Positions 54,375 through 61,818 of a stretch of 64,000 bases of DNA are shown piece by piece. Within the stretch, counting starts at the first letter, position 1, and each line of letters begins with the position of its first letter. The translations under genes were made by a program, and so were the position numbers. The notes below the pieces were generated by a model. That model made no database searches and was not told where the DNA came from. It worked only from the letters and a program-made list of their open reading frames with translations. The stretch comes from Christensenella sp. UBA6880 (GTDB lineage Bacteria > Bacillota > Clostridia > Christensenellales > CAG-917): assembly GCA_002449145.1 (NCBI GenBank), contig DKCG01000026.1:49092-113091 (forward strand), read 5' to 3'.

Positions 54375-54553
54375 AGCGCGCTATTTGGCGAATAACTTTG
54401 GACGCGATTGACGCAAGCGTAACAATCGCTATTCCGTCACTTCGTTCCTTACAACGCCCTTTTGTTCACCCGTCACGTACGATTTAGTACGTTGGGCGGG
54501 TTCGCAAAAGGGCGTTTCCTTGTTCTTCATCTCAATAGTGCGCTTTAATGCAA
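54366..54553 (+). repeat. palindromic stop-codon repeat, copy 3 (after mreB), with 50-bp insert
   Basis: Arms TTGTATTAAAGCGCGCTATT (54366-54385) and its partner (54534-54553) pair along all 20 positions if two G-T wobbles are allowed. The core stem CGCCCTTTTG/CAAAAGGGCG, CCCG/CGGG and ACGTAC/GTACGT matches copies 1 and 2. Between the left arm and the core lies a 50-bp segment (54400-54452) not present in the other copies but found at 39842-39891. Confidence 0.9.
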
Positions 54554-54662
54554 TTTGATGTCACTCATTCAAGGCGTACTTATCAAAATCTTTTGACAAA
54601 GAAAATCCAAAATCGGCAGAAACAGACATCTACATACGGCGTCTGTTTTTTATTATGGGAAT
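54554..54662 (+). other. upstream region of minD
   Basis: Short non-coding stretch with a small AGACATC.../GGCGTCTG hairpin region and T run just before minD. No clear promoter pair. Confidence 0.35.
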
Positions 54663-55412
54663 ATGAGAAAAATCGTTGTTACTTCGGGTAAGGGCGGCGT
54701 CGGGAAAACCACCGTAACCGCAACTCTCGGCAGAAAACTGGCATTGTCGGGATTCAACGTCGTGCTTGTGGACGGCGACGTCGGACTCAACAATCTCGAC
54801 GTCGTGACGGGTATCGAAAGGCGAGTCGTGTACGACATAAGCGACGTGTTGCAAGGGCGGTGCAGAACGTTTCAGGCTCTTGTAAGCGATGCGGAAAGTC
54901 CGATGAAAATTCTTCCGTCGTCAAGAGATTGCAACGCAATCACGGCGCAAGCGTTTCGAGGGGTTGTGGACAGTTTGAGCGAGTTCGATTTCGTGTTTGT
55001 CGATTGTCCCGCCGGCATAGAACACGGCTTTCACAGGGCGGTTTCGGCGTGCGAGGAAGCACTCGTGGTTACAACGCCGTCCGCTTCGGCAATCAGAGAC
55101 GCGGACAAAGTGATAAGTTTGCTTGCGAGTTATCGATTGAAAGATATTTCGCTCGTTGTGAACAGAGTGCGCGCGGATATGATTGCAAGAGGCGAAATGC
55201 TCGGCGCAAGCGAGATTAGTTCCCTTCTTCACGTTGCGGCGATAGGCGTGATTCCCGACGACGATATGATAACTTTGTATCAGCAACTCGGCACGATTCC
55301 GCAACACGCAATATCCAACCGCGCATACGACGTGCTTGCCAAAAACGTGGCGCAAAACAGCAAAGTTTTCGTTGATATTGCGCCCAAAAGGCGATTGAGG
55401 TGGCTGAGATGA
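54663..55412 (+). CDS. minD: septum-site-determining ATPase MinD
   Basis: A 249-aa P-loop ATPase that cycles on the membrane to place the division site. Deviant Walker A GKGGVGKTT (residues 9-17), FDFVFVDCPAGIE Walker B, and a basic end (APKRRLRWLR) that can serve as the membrane-targeting helix, though shorter than usual. No minC is beside it. Its stop overlaps the MinE-like start (ATGA). Confidence 0.93.
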   Translation: MRKIVVTSGKGGVGKTTVTATLGRKLALSGFNVVLVDGDVGLNNLDVVTGIERRVVYDISDVLQGRCRTFQALVSDAESPMKILPSSRDCNAITAQAFRGVVDSLSEFDFVFVDCPAGIEHGFHRAVSACEEALVVTTPSASAIRDADKVISLLASYRLKDISLVVNRVRADMIARGEMLGASEISSLLHVAAIGVIPDDDMITLYQQLGTIPQHAISNRAYDVLAKNVAQNSKVFVDIAPKRRLRWLR

Positions 55413-55660
55413 AAGCGTCCAAACAGATTGCAAGCAGAATGAGGGATATGCTCACGCGCGACAAAGTGGGCATAAAAGAAGGTTTTTCAACCGCGCTCGA
55501 AAACGACTTAAACAACGTGCTGGGCGATTATTTTTCGCTTGACGGCCGCGCCAAAATCGACGTCGCGCAAAACGAAAGAGGGGTGTACAAAATCACGATA
55601 GAGGCAAACGCAACGAGGGTGAAGCAATTTCAAACCACGCTCGATATGCCGAGATACTGA
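55409..55660 (+). CDS. minE: MinE-like topological specificity factor
   Basis: An 83-aa protein. The C-terminal part (about 30-83: VLGDYFSLDGRAKIDVAQNERGVYKITIEAN) fits the MinE dimerisation domain, and the N-terminal helix ASRMRDMLTRDKVGI fits the anti-MinCD segment, but it lacks the usual RLQI-type start. The ATG overlapping minD is chosen over GTG at 55400. Position directly after minD supports the call. Confidence 0.72.
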   Translation: MKASKQIASRMRDMLTRDKVGIKEGFSTALENDLNNVLGDYFSLDGRAKIDVAQNERGVYKITIEANATRVKQFQTTLDMPRY

Positions 55661-55736
55661 AAAATGCGGCGCAAGTTTTTTGATAAAAGTTATATTTTGC
55701 ACCTTTCGAGAATAAGGTAAATGCGAGGTGGCAAAT

Positions 55737-55973
55737 ATGGAATTTGATGAAAGCAAAAAACTCGACGTAGAAATCTCTCAAAACAATTTCGTTGAAAATC
55801 GCGTCAACAAAAAGCGCAAAAAGAAAGGCGTTTTGGACGCTCTCGACGTTGCAATCATACCCGTGGCAATCGGCGTTTTCGTGTCGCTCGGCTTCTTGTT
55901 TGCAAACATTTTCAGAGCAACTTCTATCGTGGAAACGTTGTCCAACATTTCAAGCATAATTTCTTCCATTTGA
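55737..55973 (+). CDS. small single-pass membrane protein
   Basis: A 78-aa protein with a charged N-terminal half (NRVNKKRKKKG) and one membrane helix (about 43-63, VAIIPVAIGVFVSLGFLFANIF). GCGAGGTG lies 7 bp before ATG 55737. I do not recognise the family. It sits between minE and an M50 protease, 21 bp before the latter, so it may be a partner or substrate of the protease, or part of a division/sporulation membrane complex. Confidence 0.7.
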   Translation: MEFDESKKLDVEISQNNFVENRVNKKRKKKGVLDALDVAIIPVAIGVFVSLGFLFANIFRATSIVETLSNISSIISSI

Positions 55974-55994
55974 CAAAACAAGAGGTTTATCCTT

Positions 55995-56834
55995 ATGAAA
56001 TTCAAGGTTAATCCTCTTTTTTTCGCGCTTGCCCTTGCGCTTATCGCGTTCGGACACGCGCTTGATTTCGTATGGACTATGCTTGCTTTGCTCTTTCACG
56101 AAAGCGCACACGCGCTTATGGCGAGGGCAAGGGGATACGTCGTAAAAAAAATGGTGCTTTTGCCGTACGGGGCAATGATGAGCGCGGGCGAAAACTTCGA
56201 CAAAACGTCGAGCGTGCTTATAGGTCTTGCAGGGCCTTTGTGCAATCTTTTGCTTGCGCTCGTCACGCTCGGTCTTTGGTGGTTGTTTCCGTCGGTGTAC
56301 CCTTATACGATTTTTTTTCTTTACGCAAATCTGTCGCTCGGCTTGTTCAATCTCTTGCCCGTGTATCCGCTCGACGGTTCGAGGGTGGTTCTCGGTTTTT
56401 GCAAAAACAAGATTAAGGCGGTCAAGGGTTTGCAAATCGCGGGCATAGTTTGCTCTTTTTTGTTTTTGGGACTTTTCGTCGGCTCGTTCTTTTTCGGGCT
56501 CAATTTCACGTTCGGCATAATGGCGGTGTTTCTCTTTTACGGCGCGACGTTCTTGGGCAAGGACGAAACCTATTCGAGCGTGCTTGACGTGACGTGCAAA
56601 AACTATTCTTTGGGCGTTGAACTCAAACGCGTGGAAATATCTTGCGATACGCCCATACTCAGATTGTTCCATTACGTCGGCAGACAAAGCAAAACGACGT
56701 TCGACGTCGTAGGCGAGGACGGAAAGATAATTCGCACCTTATCCGAGCAGGATTTGAAAGCGATTGCTGTGAAAAATAAACTTACTACGATGTTAGGCGA
56801 AACGTTGAAAACTAAAACTGGCAATAATGTTTAA
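55995..56834 (+). CDS. SpoIVFB-like M50 intramembrane zinc protease
   Basis: A 279-aa site-2-protease. Zinc site HESAH (residues 35-39) in the first helices, third ligand in VYPLDGSR near residue 127, about six membrane helices, and a C-terminal CBS-like or regulatory tail (about 205-279: LKRVEISCDTPILRLFHYVG). SpoIVFB cleaves pro-sigma-K during sporulation. The HExxH motif reads HESAH as in SpoIVFB. Activity in this organism is inferred. Confidence 0.87.
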   Translation: MKFKVNPLFFALALALIAFGHALDFVWTMLALLFHESAHALMARARGYVVKKMVLLPYGAMMSAGENFDKTSSVLIGLAGPLCNLLLALVTLGLWWLFPSVYPYTIFFLYANLSLGLFNLLPVYPLDGSRVVLGFCKNKIKAVKGLQIAGIVCSFLFLGLFVGSFFFGLNFTFGIMAVFLFYGATFLGKDETYSSVLDVTCKNYSLGVELKRVEISCDTPILRLFHYVGRQSKTTFDVVGEDGKIIRTLSEQDLKAIAVKNKLTTMLGETLKTKTGNNV

Positions 56835-56908
56835 ATAATTTCAATTTGATCTATGTTTGTGTACACAACAAATCAATATAGGACAATTTCAAACCATTTT
56901 TAATTGAA

Positions 56909-57115
56909 TTAGTCTTTTAATCCAAGAAAATAGTCTGCTGAGATAGAAAAAGCAAGACACATTTGCCTTAATATATCATATCCGGGCTTTGCTTTTCCTT
57001 TTAACCATTCGCTAACTTGACTTTGCTTTACGCCTACTTCTCGTGCAAAGGCGGACTGTGTCAGATTATTGCGAATGAGAAAATCTCTTAATATGTCTGA
57101 AAAGTCATTATCCAT
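56909..57115 (-). CDS. Xre-family HTH protein
   Basis: A 68-aa helix-turn-helix protein (DFLIRNNLTQSAFAREVGVKQSQVSEWLKGKAKPGYDIL). Upstream on its strand are repeats of ATAGAATTTTCTATA (57122-57135 and 57155-57170), candidates for its operator. Divergent from the membrane-protein gene. A+T-rich relative to the flanking core genes. Confidence 0.85.
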   Translation of the reverse strand: MDNDFSDILRDFLIRNNLTQSAFAREVGVKQSQVSEWLKGKAKPGYDILRQMCLAFSISADYFLGLKD

Positions 57116-57121
57116 ATTTTT

Positions 57122-57170
57122 AGTATATAGAATTTTCTATTACTATTCTTGACATATAGAATTTTCTATA
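57122..57170. promoter_or_regulatory. duplicated palindrome TATAGAATTTTCTATA between divergent genes
   Basis: TATAGAATTTTCTAT occurs twice (about 57125-57139 and 57155-57169), 30 bp apart centre to centre, directly upstream of the Xre gene. Two perfect copies of a near-palindrome next to a small HTH gene are likely operators. Confidence 0.65.
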
Positions 57171-57216
57171 CTAACATTATAATGTATTGTTCATAAGTCA
57201 TTCGGAGTGTTGAAAA

Positions 57217-57612
57217 ATGTGTTGGTATGAGTATTTAATTAATGCTTTGGTAGGACTGGTTGTTGGTGTTTTATCAACTATAATTACGAGTTTTTTGATT
57301 GGTAGACGAATAAAAAATCACGATGAGAAAAAATCAAAATTGATGCAAATATATTTGCAATTTCAAAAATATGAGCATTTGAAAATGTCGGATGTTACAT
57401 TAACAGAACTTCAAGATTTTATTTTAGAGGCAAAATCAGTTTTGTTTAGATATAAGAATATTAGAGATTCTTTTATCAAATATGAAATCGTCTTTAATGA
57501 GAATTTGCGACTTAATAATGGTAATAATGTGCTTATCATTAATAGCGATGATAGCAATTATGTAAAGTTAAAAGCAGAAATGGAAAAATATTTTGGGATA
57601 TATGAATATTAA
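57217..57612 (+). CDS. uncharacterised membrane-anchored protein
   Basis: A 131-aa protein with an N-terminal membrane helix (about 8-28, LVGLVVGVLSTIITSFLIG) and a cytoplasmic helical part (KKSKLMQIYLQFQKYEHLKM). No family recognised. Encoded just before a surface lipoprotein (13 bp), in an A+T-rich patch with an Xre gene. It may be a phage- or element-related small protein; function unknown. Confidence 0.6.
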   Translation: MCWYEYLINALVGLVVGVLSTIITSFLIGRRIKNHDEKKSKLMQIYLQFQKYEHLKMSDVTLTELQDFILEAKSVLFRYKNIRDSFIKYEIVFNENLRLNNGNNVLIINSDDSNYVKLKAEMEKYFGIYEY

Positions 57613-57624
57613 CGGGAGAAACAT

Positions 57625-60333
57625 ATGAAAAGATTTAGATTGTTGGTAGTGTTATCACTATGCATATTGATTTGTTGCATATTGTGTGCTTGCAGTCCTA
57701 GCGATTCCGATTATGATGACAGTAGTGTACAAAAATATAGTGTAACTTGGAAAAACTACGACGGCACGGTTCTGGAAAAAGATAGTGAAGTGGTATATGG
57801 AACAGTACCCGAATATAACGGCATAACACCGACCAAACCGTCGACGGAACGCTATTCATATGCCTTCAACGGTTGGACACCGACAATCGTTCCTGTTACG
57901 GAAGATGTTGTTTATACAGCGCAATTTGCCGAAACTACGAACACATATAGCGTAATCTGGGAAAATTATGACGGCACAATTTTAGAAAAAGATAATGAAG
58001 TGGCGTACGGAGAAGTGCCCGAATATAACGGCATAACACCGACCAAGCCATCAACAGGGCGGTATTCATACTCGTTCAACGGTTGGACACCGACAATTGT
58101 TCCCGTTACAAAAAATGTTGTTTATACGGCACAATTCAACGAATCGACAAATACATATAGTGTAATCTGGAAGAATTATGACGGTACAATTTTAGAAAAA
58201 GATAACGAAGTGGCGTACGGGGAAGTGCCCGAATATAACGGCATAACACCGACCAAACCGTCGACGGAACGTTATTCTTATGCGTTCAACGGTTGGACTC
58301 CGACAATTGTTCCTGTTACGGAAGATGTCGTTTATACGGCGCAGTTCGCAGAAACGATAAATACATATAGCGTAATTTGGAAGAATTATGACGGCACGAT
58401 ATTAGAAACTGATAATGAAGTAGAATATGGGCTAATGCCCGAATATAACGGTGCGATGCCGATTAAGGGCGATGACGATATTTTCCGATATTCATTTATT
58501 GGCTGGGATAAAGAGATTGCTCCTGTTGTGTCTGATATAATATATATTGCTCAGTTTTCCAGTGCATATAAAGAAGATTTTATATTTGAAACGGTTGGCA
58601 ACAAATGTTTTTTAAAGAAATATGTTGGGGTAAACGAAAGCGTCGTTATTCCAAGTACATATCAAAACCATCCGGTTGTTTCGATTTTGTCAAATGCATT
58701 TGACAAAAAAGCGTGTGTAAAATCATTATACGTTCCTACCAGCGTTATTGAAATTCAGAAAAATGCTTTGAGCGGTTGTACAAATATAGAGCGGTTGATT
58801 CTTCCTTTTGTAGGCGACGGCGCAGATATAGGATTTATCGGATATGTATTTGGCGCTGCAAATTATGAAGAAAACGCACAATGCGTTCCTTATTCGCTGT
58901 CATCAATAAGAATATACAATGCGAATATTATTGCAAGTAACGCATTTTACGGTTGCAAATATTTAGAATATGTGGAAATTTCGGACGATATTACAAGTAT
59001 CGGTGATGGTTGTTTGGCAGGTTGCGCGTCTCTTTCTAAAATGCGCTTGCCATTTGTCGGCGAATCATATAATAGCAAGAATTCATTTGGATATATATTT
59101 GGAACAAATAATTATTCTAATTCTCAAATCGTTTCACAAAACGGACAAATATTTTATATTCCGAATAGCCTTTCAGAAGTTGAAATTACAGGTGGATGTA
59201 TATTGACAGGAGCGTTTGAAAATTGTGCTATGATTCAAAAAATAAGCATTGAACAAGGTGTTTCTATAATCGAGGAAGAATCCTTTGCAAATTGCAATTC
59301 GCTAAGAGAGATTTATGTCGATTCGGCTGTGGAAATAAAAGCGTATGCATTTGCCAAATTGTGCAACCTTGAAAAAATAAAAGTGCCTATTCAGGATTAT
59401 TCGTATAGCGATTCAGAATATTTGTGGACGTTATATCACATAGGTAGAATGTTTAATAAGGAAGAATATGGCGGATGCGATGCTATTACACAATCAAGTA
59501 AAGGAAAAGGAATAGGCAGTAATGCAGGCGTAGGTTCCGGCGGCGGAGGAACTTATTATATACCGACATCGTTAAAAGAAATTGTTGTAGATTGTAAAAA
59601 CGATATTTTGGGTTATGGGGCGTTAAGCGGTATTGCAAACGTTGAATTTGTTATTAACAATTGCACGGGCATCGCAGAGTATTCGTTGTCTCGAACGAGC
59701 ATCAAAACATTTATCATTCCGAAAGGATTGACAGAAATTCCAGAAGGCGCATTCAGTGAATGCGAGTTGTTGGAAAGTATAGTCATTCCTTATGGAGTGA
59801 CTACAATACAAAATAACGCTTTTAGGGGATGTATTTCATTGAAAACAATTGTTGTCCCTAAAACGTTATCAGGAATAGGTGAGCTAAGTTTTAGTGGTTG
59901 TAAATCGTTAGAAAATATAGATTTTATCAGAAACTGCGCAGAAGAATTTGTTATCGGAAGAAATGCATTTATTGAATGTACTGGGTTAAAAAAGTTGATT
60001 ATTCCGAGCAATGTTTGTTCGATATATTATGGTGCTTTTGGCAACTGTTCGGAAATAAGCTCTGTTACTTTTGAGGACGGTTCAACTTGCGCATATATCG
60101 GCGGAGCTGCTTTTCACGATTGTACAAAACTTGAATATGTAGTTATTCCTTCAAGTGCATTGACATTGGGAGAAAGTGTGTTTTCTGGTGACACATCATT
60201 AATTATATATGCAGAATTTAATGAAAAACCATCAAGATGGGGTAATTATTGGAATAAGGATAACAATGCGGTTTATTGGTTATCAGAATGGAAATACGAC
60301 GAATCGGGTTTTCCTTGTCCCAATAATGATTAG
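57625..60333 (+). CDS. BspA-like leucine-rich-repeat surface lipoprotein with four tandem B-repeats
   Basis: A 902-aa protein. Lipoprotein signal ending CILCAC (Cys 23 or 25). Residues about 38-312 hold four 70-aa repeats of the type YSVIWKNYDGTILEKDNEV ... YSYAFNGWTPTIVPVT ... VVYTAQF (InlB B-repeat/Flg_new-like), with 210-bp DNA repeats that are nearly identical in units 1-3 and diverged in unit 4. From about 320 to the end it is an array of LRR_5/BspA repeats (SIGDGCLAGCASLSKM, IPEGAFSECELLESI, TIQNNAFRGCISLKTI). Such proteins bind host surfaces or matrix. Unusually A+T-rich; probably acquired. Confidence 0.88.
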   Translation: MKRFRLLVVLSLCILICCILCACSPSDSDYDDSSVQKYSVTWKNYDGTVLEKDSEVVYGTVPEYNGITPTKPSTERYSYAFNGWTPTIVPVTEDVVYTAQFAETTNTYSVIWENYDGTILEKDNEVAYGEVPEYNGITPTKPSTGRYSYSFNGWTPTIVPVTKNVVYTAQFNESTNTYSVIWKNYDGTILEKDNEVAYGEVPEYNGITPTKPSTERYSYAFNGWTPTIVPVTEDVVYTAQFAETINTYSVIWKNYDGTILETDNEVEYGLMPEYNGAMPIKGDDDIFRYSFIGWDKEIAPVVSDIIYIAQFSSAYKEDFIFETVGNKCFLKKYVGVNESVVIPSTYQNHPVVSILSNAFDKKACVKSLYVPTSVIEIQKNALSGCTNIERLILPFVGDGADIGFIGYVFGAANYEENAQCVPYSLSSIRIYNANIIASNAFYGCKYLEYVEISDDITSIGDGCLAGCASLSKMRLPFVGESYNSKNSFGYIFGTNNYSNSQIVSQNGQIFYIPNSLSEVEITGGCILTGAFENCAMIQKISIEQGVSIIEEESFANCNSLREIYVDSAVEIKAYAFAKLCNLEKIKVPIQDYSYSDSEYLWTLYHIGRMFNKEEYGGCDAITQSSKGKGIGSNAGVGSGGGGTYYIPTSLKEIVVDCKNDILGYGALSGIANVEFVINNCTGIAEYSLSRTSIKTFIIPKGLTEIPEGAFSECELLESIVIPYGVTTIQNNAFRGCISLKTIVVPKTLSGIGELSFSGCKSLENIDFIRNCAEEFVIGRNAFIECTGLKKLIIPSNVCSIYYGAFGNCSEISSVTFEDGSTCAYIGGAAFHDCTKLEYVVIPSSALTLGESVFSGDTSLIIYAEFNEKPSRWGNYWNKDNNAVYWLSEWKYDESGFPCPNND

Positions 60334-60546
60334 ATTTAGCAGAGTGGTTGTGTGGTTAAGCGGTCGTTGCAGATAATGGCTTGACCGTTGGAGATAAGCA
60401 AATCAAAGAATCCGCGCAGAAATAAACAATATTTTATGCGTGGATTCTTTGATTTATGATGCACATTAGTATGGAAGTTATAAAAGTTGACATTTCATTT
60501 TATATATCTTAAAATATTTTTAATAATCTAAATTAGAGGCGTTTTT
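60334..60546. other. intergenic with long hairpin
   Basis: AAATCAAAGAATCCGCGCA (60400-60418) pairs with TGCGTGGATTCTTTGATTT (60437-60455) with one wobble and an 18-bp loop; no T run follows. A tRNA-like string precedes it (see rejected list). Upstream of the kinase, TTGACA (60489-60494) is followed after about 19 bp by TTAAAA/TTTAAT-like A+T sequence, a weak promoter. Confidence 0.5.
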
Positions 60547-61491
60547 ATGAAATACGTTGGCATTGACATCGGCGGTATGACCATAAAGGGCGGTATCGTT
60601 GACGAAAAGGGCAATATCCTTGCAAGAAAAGTCGTCGTTACGTCCCCCGGTAAAGAGGATTATCTCATCGTGCAAGACATCGCAAACCTCATCGAGGATT
60701 TGACGAAAGACTGCAAAGACGAAATCGAGGGCATCGGCATAGGTTGCCCCGGTTCTATTTACGACGAAAAAGGCATCGTGCGCTATGCGTGCAACATCAA
60801 TTTCCGCAACACCCCTATGGCGAAAATGATTGCCGAAAAAACGCAGATTAAAAACGTAAAACTTTCAAACGACGCAAACTGCGCCGCACTCGGCGAAACG
60901 CTTTTCGGCGCGGGCGAGGGCGCGAAAAATTCCGTTATGGTTACGCTCGGCACGGGCGTAGGCACGGGCATAATCGCCGACGGCAGACTTATCACGGGCA
61001 ATCGCTCGGCAGGTGCGGAAGGCGGACATATAACGATAAATCTCGGCGGCGCGACTTGCGGTTGCGGAAAGAAAGGTTGTTTCGAGGCGTACGCTTCGGC
61101 AACCGCGCTTATGAATCAAATTCAATCCGCTTGCGAAAAGCACCCCGACAGTTTGCTTGCAAAAGAAGTCGAGGAAAACGGCAACAGCGGCAAAATCGTG
61201 TTTGATTGTGCAAAAGAAGGGGATAAAGTGGCGATTGCGGTTGTCAAACGCTACATCAAGTACGTCGGCATAGGTCTTGTCAACTACGCCAACATCTTTG
61301 CGCCCGAAGTCATAATCATCGGCGGCGGAATCTCGAATCAAGGCGACAACATCATCAAGCCTTTGCAAAGATACGTTTCGAGAAACAAGTACGGCGCGGA
61401 ATATACGCCCAAAGTCAAGGTCGTTGCGGCAACTCTCAAAAACGACGCAGGTATAATCGGGGCGGCCGCGCTGTGCATAAACCGTTGCTAA
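60547..61491 (+). CDS. glcK: ROK-family glucokinase
   Basis: A 314-aa cytoplasmic sugar kinase. ATP loop GIDIGGMTIKGGIVDEKG, catalytic region LSNDANCAALGE, GTGVGTGII, and the ROK zinc site CGCGKKGCFEAYAS. Typical size and motif order for the Firmicute glucokinase GlcK. GAGGCG site upstream. Confidence 0.9.
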   Translation: MKYVGIDIGGMTIKGGIVDEKGNILARKVVVTSPGKEDYLIVQDIANLIEDLTKDCKDEIEGIGIGCPGSIYDEKGIVRYACNINFRNTPMAKMIAEKTQIKNVKLSNDANCAALGETLFGAGEGAKNSVMVTLGTGVGTGIIADGRLITGNRSAGAEGGHITINLGGATCGCGKKGCFEAYASATALMNQIQSACEKHPDSLLAKEVEENGNSGKIVFDCAKEGDKVAIAVVKRYIKYVGIGLVNYANIFAPEVIIIGGGISNQGDNIIKPLQRYVSRNKYGAEYTPKVKVVAATLKNDAGIIGAAALCINRC

Positions 61492-61818
61492 GGCAACGGC
61501 AACACGCAAGCGTGCGTATTGCCGAGAGCCTTGCTAGGTTTCTGCACTACTAACCGCGCAAGCCCTCTTTACTCTCAAAATAAGACGGACAAAAACTCAA
61601 ACCGCAATTCCGTGCGAGTGCTTGCTTGGTGGGTGCGCACTTCGTGCGCAAGCGGTAAATTTGAACGGCGGTTGGGCGCGACGCGTCAAACAATACATTC
61701 GGTGAATGTGTTGTAGCCAAAGCGAACGAGGCGGATTGCCTCGCAAACGCCGAAGTCCAAACACGTGAGGAAAGGGGAAGCTTTTCTTAAAAAATATACA
61801 AACTACAACGATACGAAA
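61492..61818. other. 327-bp gene-free region of small hairpins
   Basis: Starts with the GGCAACGGCAACACGC/GCGTGCGTATTGCC hairpin (61493-61531), a likely terminator of the kinase gene, then further short palindromes (for example GTGCGCACTTCGTGCGCAAG, about 61633-61653; ACATTCGGTGAATGT, about 61692-61706; GGATTGCC region). 61764-61784 matches 40030-40050 at 20 of 21 positions. Confidence 0.5.

Noticed and set aside
57738..58560. Regular repeats that could suggest a CRISPR array
   Set aside because: The 210-bp period, open frame through all units and protein-level domain repeat show coding B-repeats; no spacers or cas genes.
60340..60400. String resembling a tRNA D-arm (GCAGAGTGGTTGTGTGGTTAAGCGG)-like segment, seen in part as AGCAGAGTGGTTG
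   Set aside because: No acceptor stem, T arm or CCA can be folded around it; at most a tRNA remnant.
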